Positions 1-7,049 of a stretch of 8,127 bases of DNA are shown piece after piece. The stretch is from Candidatus Latescibacterota bacterium. Lineage in GTDB: Bacteria > Latescibacterota > UBA2968 > UBA8231. The notes under the pieces were generated by a model that ran no database searches, was not told where the DNA came from, and was given only the letters and a program-made list of their open reading frames with translations. The stretch covers positions 1,755 through 9,881 of the forward strand of contig DPVW01000006.1 in the NCBI GenBank assembly GCA_003529325.1. Reading direction: 5' to 3'. Each line of letters starts with the position of its first letter. The stretch's first letter is position 1. The position numbers were made by a program, and so were the translations under genes.

Positions 1-866
1 GGCTCGCCGAGGCGGCCCACGCCTTCGAAGCCAGTCTGCGCCTCGATCCGAGTCGGGCGGAGGCATACGACAAGCTTGGACTCGTCTACACGGAACAGTC
101 ACACGCGCCCCTCGGGGCTGCCATGGCCGATCAGGATCAACTTGCCGCCGCCGTCGAGGCGCATCGGCAGGCTGTCGAACTGGCCCCGGATAACGGCACC
201 TACCAGCACAATCTTGGCATGGCCTACGAGCGGCAGCGAAAGTACGACCAAGCGGCGGCCCAGTACAGAGAAGCGCTGAAGCTGAGCCCCGAGTTCGCCT
301 ATCCTCGACACCGCCTTGGTATGATCTACTCACGGAACAGAGAATATGCCGAGGCCATCGAGCAACACGAGCAGACCCTCCGTATCGAACCGGACAACTC
401 GCTGTTTCACTATGCCCTTGGGGCTGTCTACGCCCGGTCGCAAGCGTCCGCAGCGGCGATCGCGGAATTCCAAAAGGCCATCGCCCTCGATGCCCACAAC
501 ACAGAAGCGCACTACGGACTTGCCAGCGCGTATCTGAAACAGGGCAGGCGCAAAGACGGGGAGCGAGAGATGGCGATCTTCAGAAGCCAGCGGGAAGGGA
601 ACGTGGAGGATCTCGAAAGAAGCGCCGCCCTGGCCCCCGACAACCCGCAGGCACACGCCGAGCTTGCCAGGCAGTACTTCAGAGAAGCGCGATACCTGAG
701 GGCCATCAAAGAGTACAAACGTGCCATCGCCCTGGCACCAGCCAACGCGGACTATCACCGCCGTCTCGGCGACGCCTACGCGAATCAGGGGCGCTCCAAG
801 GAAGCGCGTGAGCAAATCGAGATCTCACGCAAATTGACCCGTCGATCCAAAGAGACAGCAGATTGA
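1..866 (+). CDS. Tetratricopeptide-repeat (TPR) protein, 5' partial
   Basis: The frame is open from the left edge (first full codon at position 3), so the ATG at 123 is internal and the true start lies outside the window. 287 residues are visible. About seven TPR units of roughly 34 residues can be read, with the usual pattern: a small residue pair in helix A (LGMAY, LGMIY, LGAVY, LGDAY), Ala in helix B and Pro near the end (ELAPDN, KLSPE, RIEPDN, ALAPAN). Two units are irregular: one has extra residues around TEQSHAPLGAAMADQ, the other around EMAIFRSQREGNVED. TPR arrays form helical scaffolds for protein-protein contacts and have no catalytic role. The stop codon overlaps the TTG start of the next gene, so the two are probably coupled. 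TPR proteins commonly sit beside, or fused to, CRTAC1-type proteins. Fold call is secure; the partner is unknown. An N-terminal signal or enzyme domain may lie outside. Confidence 0.93.
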   Translation, partial: LAEAAHAFEASLRLDPSRAEAYDKLGLVYTEQSHAPLGAAMADQDQLAAAVEAHRQAVELAPDNGTYQHNLGMAYERQRKYDQAAAQYREALKLSPEFAYPRHRLGMIYSRNREYAEAIEQHEQTLRIEPDNSLFHYALGAVYARSQASAAAIAEFQKAIALDAHNTEAHYGLASAYLKQGRRKDGEREMAIFRSQREGNVEDLERSAALAPDNPQAHAELARQYFREARYLRAIKEYKRAIALAPANADYHRRLGDAYANQGRSKEAREQIEISRKLTRRSKETAD

Positions 867-2566
867 ACGGCTTCCCCCCGCCCGCCTACTGGGCCTGCCT
901 CCGGTGGCTCTGTCCCGGCGTGCTGTCGGCTGTTGCTGCTGTCAGCGCCGAAAGGCCTGTGCAGTTTGTCGACGTTGCCGATCAACTAGGTGTTGCTTTG
1001 ATGAATGTATCCGGAGACGGAGAGCAGCAATACCTGGTAGATACCATGATGGGAGGTTCGGCGTTTCTGGACTATGACCGGGACGGCGATCTCGACCTGT
1101 ATGTGCTGAACGCCTCGAGTGTGCATGGATTTCCCCACGGGGACCCGCCGCAAAATGCCCTCTACCGCAATGATAGCGACGCGTTCACGAACACCACCGA
1201 GCCATCGGGCCTGGGCGACACGGGATGGGCAATGGGCTGCGCCGTGGCTGACTACGACAACGATGGGGACGTGGATCTCTACGTGACGAATTATGGTACG
1301 AATGTGATGTATGCCAACCAGGCAGATGGCACATTCGTCGATGTCACGCAAGCAAGCAACGTTGGCGACGAGAGATTCAGCACGGGGTGTGCGTTTTTCG
1401 ACTATGACCGTGACGGGGATCTGGATCTGTATGTGGCCAACTACGTCGATTTCAGGAAGTTCATGGCCAGCACTCCAGACCGTCGATATGAGTGGCGTGG
1501 GCTAACCGTCCATTTCGGGCCGCGCGGTATCCCGGGGGAAGGGGACATACTCTATCGCAACGACGGCAACGGAGTTTTCTCGGATGTGACGACGGCGGCC
1601 CATATCGAGGACCGGGAAAAGCTTTTCGGCCTCGGGGTGGTCGCCGGTGACTACGACAATGATGGTGATGCCGACATCTACGTGGCCAATGACACCGGAC
1701 CCAACTACCTCTGGGAAAACAACGGCGATGGAACGTTTGCCGACGTGGGGTGGCTGAGGGGTGTCGCATATGGCGAAACCGGGGAGGCGCAGGGCTCGAT
1801 GGGCATCGCTTTCGGCGACTACGACAACGATGAGAATCAGGACATTCTGGTCACCAACTTCTGGGAGGAGACCAACACCCTGTATCACAATAACGGTGAG
1901 GGGGTGTTTTTCTCGGATCTCAGCTTTGATGCTCAAATCGCCATGGCCAGCTTTCGTTTTCTTGCGTGGGGTGCCGACTTCTTTGACTACGACAACGACG
2001 GCGACAAGGACCTTTTCGTCGCCAACGGGCATCTGTATCCGCAACTCGAGAGGGCCAATCTGGGCGTCGAATATGCCCAGCGCAACCAACTCTTCGAGAA
2101 CCAGGGAGATGGCACTTTTGCCGAAATCTCAGGGCAAATGGGGCCTGGTTTCGCTGTCTCGAAAGTAAGTCGTGGCAATGCTCTTGGGGATTACGACAAC
2201 GACGGCGACATCGACATATTCGTCCTGAACCTGAACGACACCCCCACGTTGTTGCGCAATGACGGGGGCAATCGAAACAACTGGCTGAGCGTCAAAACAA
2301 TCGGTTCGAAAAGCAACAGAGACGGCATCGGCGCCAGGGTGAGCGTCCGATGCCAAGAGCGGTACCAGATCAACGAGGTGCGCAGCGGCTCCAGCTACCT
2401 GTCACACGCAGATCTCCGTCTGCACTTCGGTCTCGGACAGGCGACCAAGATTGACACCTTGACGGTTTCCTGGCCCAGTGGATCGGTGCAGACCTTTGAG
2501 GATGTGGAAGTCAACCGGGCTCTCGTCATCCGCGAAGATAGCGGCATCGCTCCGGCGGTTCCTTGA
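863..2566 (+). CDS. CRTAC1 family protein: FG-GAP/VCBS repeats plus ASPIC/UnbV domain
   Basis: 567 residues, probably exported. The TTG at 863 is the only usual start codon between the in-frame stop at 809-811 and the signal peptide; the next ATG (residue 47) would lose the signal. Upstream bases give only a weak purine-rich site (AAAGAGACAGCAGA). Residues 10-29 resemble a signal peptide with a hydrophobic run and cleavage likely after VSA (residue 29). Seven Asp-rich loops of the form DYDxDGDxD follow at residues 70, 130, 180, 263, 319, 375 and 443, each ending in a strand such as DLYV; these are the calcium-type loops of integrin-alpha-like beta-propellers. The fifth reads DYDNDENQD and lacks the Gly. 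Residues 472-545 form the ASPIC/UnbV domain (NNWLSVK, GIGARV, LHFGLG, SWPSG). The family is named after human cartilage acidic protein 1; its bacterial role is poorly known, with surface or adhesion functions usually proposed. No catalytic motif is seen. Confidence 0.95.
   Translation: MNGFPPPAYWACLRWLCPGVLSAVAAVSAERPVQFVDVADQLGVALMNVSGDGEQQYLVDTMMGGSAFLDYDRDGDLDLYVLNASSVHGFPHGDPPQNALYRNDSDAFTNTTEPSGLGDTGWAMGCAVADYDNDGDVDLYVTNYGTNVMYANQADGTFVDVTQASNVGDERFSTGCAFFDYDRDGDLDLYVANYVDFRKFMASTPDRRYEWRGLTVHFGPRGIPGEGDILYRNDGNGVFSDVTTAAHIEDREKLFGLGVVAGDYDNDGDADIYVANDTGPNYLWENNGDGTFADVGWLRGVAYGETGEAQGSMGIAFGDYDNDENQDILVTNFWEETNTLYHNNGEGVFFSDLSFDAQIAMASFRFLAWGADFFDYDNDGDKDLFVANGHLYPQLERANLGVEYAQRNQLFENQGDGTFAEISGQMGPGFAVSKVSRGNALGDYDNDGDIDIFVLNLNDTPTLLRNDGGNRNNWLSVKTIGSKSNRDGIGARVSVRCQERYQINEVRSGSSYLSHADLRLHFGLGQATKIDTLTVSWPSGSVQTFEDVEVNRALVIREDSGIAPAVP
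1070..2215 (+). repeat. Seven in-frame Asp-rich FG-GAP/VCBS calcium-loop repeats
   Basis: Seven copies of a 27-base coding unit (GACTACGACAACGAYGGNGAC-like) begin at 1070, 1250, 1400, 1649, 1817, 1985 and 2189 within the CRTAC1 gene. Spacing is irregular (about 150-250 bases), as expected for blades of a beta-propeller and not for a simple tandem DNA repeat. Copies 1 and 3 are the closest pair (both DYDRDGDLDLYV); copy 5 is degenerate. Confidence 0.85.
2276..2497 (+). other. ASPIC/UnbV domain-coding segment
   Basis: Encodes residues 472-545 of the CRTAC1-type protein. The family's usual landmarks are visible: an opening NNWLSVK strand, a GIGARV turn, the VRSGSSYLS stretch, LHFGLG, and the closing SWPSG. 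This domain is normally C-terminal in CRTAC1-type proteins, as it is here. Confidence 0.85.
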
Positions 2567-2584
2567 GAATCAGACGGGCCGTCC
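2567..2584. other. 18-base gap between convergent genes
   Basis: The plus-strand CRTAC1 gene stops at 2566 and the minus-strand parvulin gene stops at 2585-2587. The gap holds a short GACGG/CCGTC inverted repeat with a one-base centre. It has no T-run on either strand, so no intrinsic terminator can be called. Both transcripts presumably run into the opposite gene. Confidence 0.8.
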
Positions 2585-4285
2585 TCAGCGCGCGGCGAAG
2601 GCCGAAGTGAACCGGTCGCCGTAGATTTCGACCTCTGAGCCATACCGATCTTGTACTTCCCGCAGGAGTTCATTGAAGGCCTGTCGCTGCTTCCCACGCC
2701 TGAGCTGGGATGTCACCGCCCACTTGGCTTCTTCAAAGGACTCACGCTTGCGTTCCTTGGACAGCACTCTGAAAACAGAGAAGCCTTCGCGCACTTCCAC
2801 TGGACCAACCAACTCGCCCACGTCCGCCGCCATGACCGCTTCGGCTAGCCCCCCGAACTGAGCGGATTCGTGAAGATGCAGATGGAAGCGGCCCTTTTCA
2901 TTGCGCACATCCAGCGATCGAATGGAATGCGCCCTGGCCAGGTCGCCCATGTCGGCACTGCCGTCCTCGATCATGTCTCTGAGGCGCTCTGCTGATGCCA
3001 GCGTGTCGACGAGGATCTCCTGAATGTCAAATTGCTCGGGGTGCAGGAATTTTTTCTGGTGAGCATCATAATACTGCCGTATCTCTTCGGCCGTGATCGG
3101 TCCGTGCCGCTGTAGCATTCTGCCGCGAAGGCCGGAGAGTAGCAGATGTCGCTTTCGCTCTTTCAGCCAGGTTGAAATTTCCTCCTCGTCGCTGATCCCG
3201 TCACGTAGGGCGGCTGCCTGCAGCAACACATCGGGAATGACGTGTTGCCGAATGAAGGCGTCGAGTTGCTCGGCGCTCTTGAGGGATGCGAGGGCAACGC
3301 CATCAAGGGCCTTGGACACGTCGATAACGGCGGCGGCGTCCAACTGTCCGTCATCATACCTGTAGAGGACGATGTCGAATGAGCCGCCCCCAGCCGCAGC
3401 GTTCGCTCCACGTTGGAGCAACTCGACGAAGGCCAGCAGCCCCGCCTCATCACGCCGCAGGTGGAGATCCTGTGTGAGTGCTGCTACCAGTGAGTCGGTT
3501 GCCGAGGCGAACTTTCGCCTGCGCAAGGCTTCGGCAGCTTCCTTCTTCATTTCACCGGCTGGCTCCATGGCCATCTCTTCGAGAATCTTGAAAATCGAGT
3601 AACGACCACCGACTGGAATCGGTGCTGACACCGAGCCCACTGGGAGCCGAAACAGCAGAGCGGCAATCGCCGGTCGCATCTCATAGCGGGTGACAAATCT
3701 GCCGATGTCGCCACCCATCGCGGCGGTCTCTCTGTTGGTGGACCATTTTCTGGCGACCTCCGCGAATTTCACCCCGGCGTCTACCTCCTGCAGTACTCTC
3801 TCAGCAGTCTCCAGGTCGGTCACCATGATGTCAGAGATTCTGAGGGCTCTGTTGAACCCCTGTTCTTCCAAGTACTGTGCGAGCTCGGTCTCGGGGATTG
3901 TTACCCGTATAGCCTTGCGCTTGAACTCCTGGACGAGCTTGTCTCTCACCATTCTGTTCAATCTGCTGAGAAAGGCCGGACTCTCACCAATACGCTGTGC
4001 CCGGGCCTCCAGCAAAAGCAACTCCGTATCGACCAAAGTCTGCAGGTGTTCTCTCTCCCGTCCCGCCACCTGTTCGGTCGCGGTGGGGGCCGGCAATCTG
4101 TCGATGAAGGCTCGTACGTCCTGCGCGGTGATCGTCACATCCGCCACCCTTGCCACCACCGGATCGTCGCCAGCGGCCTCCTCTTGGGCGCAGCCCACCC
4201 ACAGTCCAGGACAGATGCAGAGCAACCACAAAGCGAAGAAGAGCATCGGCAGATTTACCATTTGACTTGAAACGGTTCCTTTCAT
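2585..4285 (-). CDS. SurA-like peptidyl-prolyl isomerase/chaperone with two parvulin domains, probable lipoprotein
   Basis: 566 residues from the ATG at 4285. An in-frame TTG at 4301-4303, overlapping the upstream stop, would add six residues; neither start has a clear Shine-Dalgarno. The N-terminus is a hydrophobic leader (LFFALWLLCICPGLWVGC). Cys32 could be lipidated, although Trp at -3 of the lipobox is atypical. Then come a SurA-N-like opening (VVARVADVTITAQDV) and helices, parvulin domain 1 at about 146-236 (DIMV, GGDIGRF, RYSIFKI), a helical middle, a YYDAHQKKF linker typical of the family, parvulin domain 2 at about 416-510 (EILV, GRF, GFSVF), and a basic C-terminal helix. Members of this family act in the periplasm on unfolded outer-membrane or secreted proteins, and parvulins isomerise Xaa-Pro bonds. 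Both domains here lack the conserved histidines, so chaperone function without isomerase activity is possible. It lies last in the operon behind a likely barrel protein, a plausible client. Confidence 0.92.
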   Translation of the reverse strand: MKGTVSSQMVNLPMLFFALWLLCICPGLWVGCAQEEAAGDDPVVARVADVTITAQDVRAFIDRLPAPTATEQVAGREREHLQTLVDTELLLLEARAQRIGESPAFLSRLNRMVRDKLVQEFKRKAIRVTIPETELAQYLEEQGFNRALRISDIMVTDLETAERVLQEVDAGVKFAEVARKWSTNRETAAMGGDIGRFVTRYEMRPAIAALLFRLPVGSVSAPIPVGGRYSIFKILEEMAMEPAGEMKKEAAEALRRRKFASATDSLVAALTQDLHLRRDEAGLLAFVELLQRGANAAAGGGSFDIVLYRYDDGQLDAAAVIDVSKALDGVALASLKSAEQLDAFIRQHVIPDVLLQAAALRDGISDEEEISTWLKERKRHLLLSGLRGRMLQRHGPITAEEIRQYYDAHQKKFLHPEQFDIQEILVDTLASAERLRDMIEDGSADMGDLARAHSIRSLDVRNEKGRFHLHLHESAQFGGLAEAVMAADVGELVGPVEVREGFSVFRVLSKERKRESFEEAKWAVTSQLRRGKQRQAFNELLREVQDRYGSEVEIYGDRFTSAFAAR

Positions 4286-4299
4286 GGGCTCGTTCAGAA

Positions 4300-7011
4300 T
4301 CAATCGAGGCCAGCGTAGATGGTCGTAAAGGCCACGCGTCCCGTTTCGGTTCGGCCGTCGATCGTCCGTCTCGTCAACCGGATCCCCATTTTTGCATGCA
4401 GGCGATAGCCCAGATAATCGGTGGCATTGGAAAACTGCAGCGCTCCGACGACCTCGGTAAAGTCGTCGAGAAGGCCGTCCTTGACGGCTTTTCGGGAACT
4501 GCGAAGTTGGTTGAAGACGGTGTATTCGACGCCCGCCTGCATGGAGGAACTGTTGAGCAGAGGCCAGCGTGTCAGCAAAGAGAACAGCAACGTATCCTCT
4601 CTACGTTTCGGATTCGCTTTCAGCGCAGGAGACTCCAGTCGCAGCTCGTTCTTTATTCTGGGCAGGATATCCACGAATCCGATTTCGCGCGTGTGGTCCA
4701 CCTTGTTGATAAGGCCGAAGAAAACAAAGTCATCTCGCAGGTCGGGGAATGACTGTCGCTGGTGCCAGCGATCGTACTTCATTTTGGTCACGAAGTGCAC
4801 ATCTGCCAGCTGCGTATAGTCGAGACTGAAGAAGGAAGAGTTTATCCAGGTGTCGCGGGCCGCCAGGGGATCGAGGGTCGGAGTGTTCCGTCTGTCGAGC
4901 TCAGACCACTGACGCAGATCGTTTCTGATGTTGTCCCGCGCGAGTCGCAGGTTCTGGTAGACCCTCACTTTGCCGACGCCTGCATAGTCCCGTTCGAAAG
5001 TCAGCAGCGCGTAGTTCGTCGTGTTGTCTCCGTCTCCGGCGATGAGACCCTCATCCACCCTACCCAAGGTCAGCCGGACATCAGGAAGCACGTTCGCGCC
5101 CACGTACACGTTGTAACCCCTGAGGTCTCTGGCGTACGGGAAGTCGGCTTCGTCGTCGTTCTCAAACCGATCAATCCAGATGTTGTTGTTCATGTCGACC
5201 CCAAACAGAAACTCCGGGCGATCGGTCCCGTATCTCAGGAACGGCTCATCGTAGTCTGGTATCAGGTTGGGAACGTCTTCGCTGTCGTTCTGATTGAAAT
5301 CGGATTTGAAGTCCAGGTTCTCGTCGAGCCCCGGAAACACCTCCAAATCGATGTTCTCGAATATCCGCTGCCAGTCCGGATACCGGTCCTGATCGTCATT
5401 GTCATCGACCAGTTCGTAGTAATAGGAACCCTTGTCAGCGTAATCAATATTTGTCTCGCCCCTGGCCAGGATGGTGCTCGTGTTGTAGCTGTGTTCCATG
5501 CTGTAGCTTTCGCCGAAGAAGAACCACGGATAGGAGACCTTCGACAGGTTCATCATCCAGGCGTCGCCCTCGGTGGAGGCTCCCAGATGACGCGTATGGG
5601 CTCTGTTGGGGTACTTCCTGTAACTCGTGCTGCGGTCCCACTCTCCATAGAAGTTGAAACCCAAGAGCTGGTGGGCCTCCAGCGTAAAGCCAAAAATCTC
5701 CGTGGCCGTCGGCAGTCCATAGGGGATCTGGAGGACGGTGAGATTTGAGCCATCCTTGACGTTGCCTTCGGCCCGGGCCGCCAGCAGGTACACATTGGCG
5801 CTCTGCCGGTCGAACTGGCGGTCTGAGGTCACCTCGATTCTGTAGTCGTTGGCCACGACGAGTTCGAAGGTGACTTCACGGATCTCCGATACATCGGGCC
5901 CCGTATAGGAAGCTATGGAGAAGTCATATACCAACTCGATGCTTTCAGAGCCGCTGGCCTCCCAGAATCCCAACCGTTGAAAGCCCCCACGCGGGGCGGG
6001 AATCAGGCCGACCTCGCTGGCCCGCACGATCACTTTGTTGACAGTCACGTCACCGGCGTCATTGGTCTCCTCAACGTCGGCTCTGATGATCATATCCCAG
6101 GCAAAGAGCGTGACGCCTCCTTCGTTGTCCTCGGGAGAGTCGTCAGAGAGGCGGACAAAGACCTTGGTGATGTTCTCCGCATTCTGGCTCCCGGTGATCG
6201 AGCCGCTTCGCGGACTTCCCTCAAAGGCGTCGATGAGTTGATTGGAGTTGTGGGCGTTGACGTACGTGGCCCCGATCTTGACATAGTCGCCCACCTGAGC
6301 TGTCACCCGGCCAGCGGTCAGTGTTGACGAGCTGGTTGTCTGCTGGATGGCGGGGTTGCGTGGGCTGGGGCCACCTGGCGCACTGATGCGCGACAGGAGG
6401 GTGGTCACCTCGTACTTGTCAGACGAATAATCGACCTGAATGCCATCGAAAGCGGGTTTCGAAAACGTCATCGGCGTCAGCGTGGTACGGATTTCACTGC
6501 CAACGGTGGTGGACAGATGGTGTTGCCCTTTCTGATCGGAGGAGATCACGACATTGCTGAAGAAATTCTGGAATCTCTCGGTTTTGAACAGATTGCTGCC
6601 GCCCTGCTGGGGTTGTGTCTGGCTCCAGTCGTAGATCAACCAGCCCCGAGTGACATAGGCACCATAGATGTCATAGAAATAGTCGCCTTCGAGATTGATA
6701 TTCACATAGCGCTCGAAGTGGTTGCGCGCATAGTTGGTGTACTCCCACTGCCGCCACTGGTACTCACGGTAGAGCTCCTGCGGCACGTACCACTTTTTCA
6801 CCGCGGGATCGAGGGCACCAAACAGGACACCGGGACCCACGGGTTGGAAACTTAGAACCCCGCCCAGGCGCGCCCCATCTGTACCATCACGAGAAAGATC
6901 CCTGGCCTCCAGACGAGTGCTGTGGAGCAGCAGTGCCAAGAAGATGGTGCAACCCATGGCCAGTAGACTGACCACGGGTTTCCTGGCCCTGACTGCATGG
7001 CCCTTCGTCAT
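4300..7011 (-). CDS. Large predicted outer-membrane beta-barrel protein, family not recognised
   Basis: 903 residues from an ATG with a good Shine-Dalgarno. Residues 1-36 form a signal peptide (basic KGHAVRARK, hydrophobic PVVSLLAMGCTIFLALLL, cleavage likely after LEA). Residues 75-130 are rich in Tyr and Trp (KWYVPQELYREYQWRQWEY). Alternating, aromatic-ended strands recur up to about 260, at 435-530 and at 635-903 (YALLTFERDY, FVFFGLINKV, AGVEYTVFNQL, LHAKMGIRLT), as in porin-type barrels. Residues 280-430 look like a separate beta-sandwich or plug. Residues 535-629 are about 30% Asp/Glu with EF-hand-like loops. The C-terminus (FTTIYAGLD) lacks the final aromatic residue usual for BAM substrates. 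The gene follows a secreted-protein gene and precedes a SurA-like gene, which fits an envelope protein. It could be a porin, a transporter or a surface-protein exporter; nothing seen decides this. No close named family came to mind. Confidence 0.85.
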   Translation of the reverse strand: MTKGHAVRARKPVVSLLAMGCTIFLALLLHSTRLEARDLSRDGTDGARLGGVLSFQPVGPGVLFGALDPAVKKWYVPQELYREYQWRQWEYTNYARNHFERYVNINLEGDYFYDIYGAYVTRGWLIYDWSQTQPQQGGSNLFKTERFQNFFSNVVISSDQKGQHHLSTTVGSEIRTTLTPMTFSKPAFDGIQVDYSSDKYEVTTLLSRISAPGGPSPRNPAIQQTTSSSTLTAGRVTAQVGDYVKIGATYVNAHNSNQLIDAFEGSPRSGSITGSQNAENITKVFVRLSDDSPEDNEGGVTLFAWDMIIRADVEETNDAGDVTVNKVIVRASEVGLIPAPRGGFQRLGFWEASGSESIELVYDFSIASYTGPDVSEIREVTFELVVANDYRIEVTSDRQFDRQSANVYLLAARAEGNVKDGSNLTVLQIPYGLPTATEIFGFTLEAHQLLGFNFYGEWDRSTSYRKYPNRAHTRHLGASTEGDAWMMNLSKVSYPWFFFGESYSMEHSYNTSTILARGETNIDYADKGSYYYELVDDNDDQDRYPDWQRIFENIDLEVFPGLDENLDFKSDFNQNDSEDVPNLIPDYDEPFLRYGTDRPEFLFGVDMNNNIWIDRFENDDEADFPYARDLRGYNVYVGANVLPDVRLTLGRVDEGLIAGDGDNTTNYALLTFERDYAGVGKVRVYQNLRLARDNIRNDLRQWSELDRRNTPTLDPLAARDTWINSSFFSLDYTQLADVHFVTKMKYDRWHQRQSFPDLRDDFVFFGLINKVDHTREIGFVDILPRIKNELRLESPALKANPKRREDTLLFSLLTRWPLLNSSSMQAGVEYTVFNQLRSSRKAVKDGLLDDFTEVVGALQFSNATDYLGYRLHAKMGIRLTRRTIDGRTETGRVAFTTIYAGLD
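5161..5196 (-). other. EF-hand-like calcium loop in the barrel protein
   Basis: Encodes residues 606-617, DMNNNIWIDRFE. This fits the EF-hand loop spacing: Asp at 1, Asn at 3 and 5, Ile at 8, Asp at 9, Glu at 12. Position 6 is Ile where Gly is usual. Weaker loops of the same spacing start at Asp563 (DENLDFKSD) and Asp571 (DFNQNDSED). Calcium binding is inferred, not shown. Confidence 0.5.
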
Positions 7012-7049
7012 GTGATCTCCTTGCTTCTCTCTAAAGTGAGCGGAGTGTG
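7012..7049 (-). other. 38-base intergenic spacer inside the minus-strand operon
   Basis: It separates the stop of the secreted-protein gene from the start of the barrel-protein gene. It contains the Shine-Dalgarno and no evident promoter or terminator hairpin, so read-through transcription of both genes is likely. Confidence 0.6.
7017..7022 (-). promoter_or_regulatory. Ribosome binding site of the barrel-protein gene
   Basis: On the minus strand the sequence AAGGAG lies five bases before the ATG at 7011, a strong Shine-Dalgarno at a normal distance. It fixes the start of this gene and shows independent initiation, unlike the coupled or weak starts of the two genes that directly follow a stop codon in this window. 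Confidence 0.85.

Noticed and set aside
123..866. ATG at 123 as the start of the TPR gene
   Set aside because: The same frame is open to the left edge and encodes further TPR-like helices (EASLRLDPSRAEAYDKLG), so the ATG is internal.
1502..2089. Minus-strand open frame of 195 codons with Val-rich runs
   Set aside because: It is the antisense of the DYDNDGD repeats of the CRTAC1 gene; GTC/GTT runs come from GAC/AAC codons. No plausible domain.
2570..2582. GACGG/CCGTC inverted repeat as a terminator
   Set aside because: Only five bases per arm with a one-base centre, and no T-run on either side.
3690..4265. Plus-strand open frame of 191 codons opposite the parvulin gene
   Set aside because: Ser/Thr/Ala-rich low-complexity product, with the real gene on the opposite strand showing a leader and parvulin motifs.
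4762..5748. Plus-strand open frame of 328 codons, rich in Val and Ile
   Set aside because: It is in exact codon register opposite the barrel-protein gene. Its Val/Ile runs (such as VLIVIVIDQ) are the complement of GAC, GAT and AAC codons in the acidic stretch. The minus strand carries the signal peptide, ribosome site and operon context.
4300..7011. Barrel protein as a SprA/Sov-type T9SS translocon
   Set aside because: At 903 residues it is far shorter than the more than 2000 residues usual for SprA, and no SprA signature is recognised. The neighbouring FlgD-Ig domain alone does not establish a type IX system.
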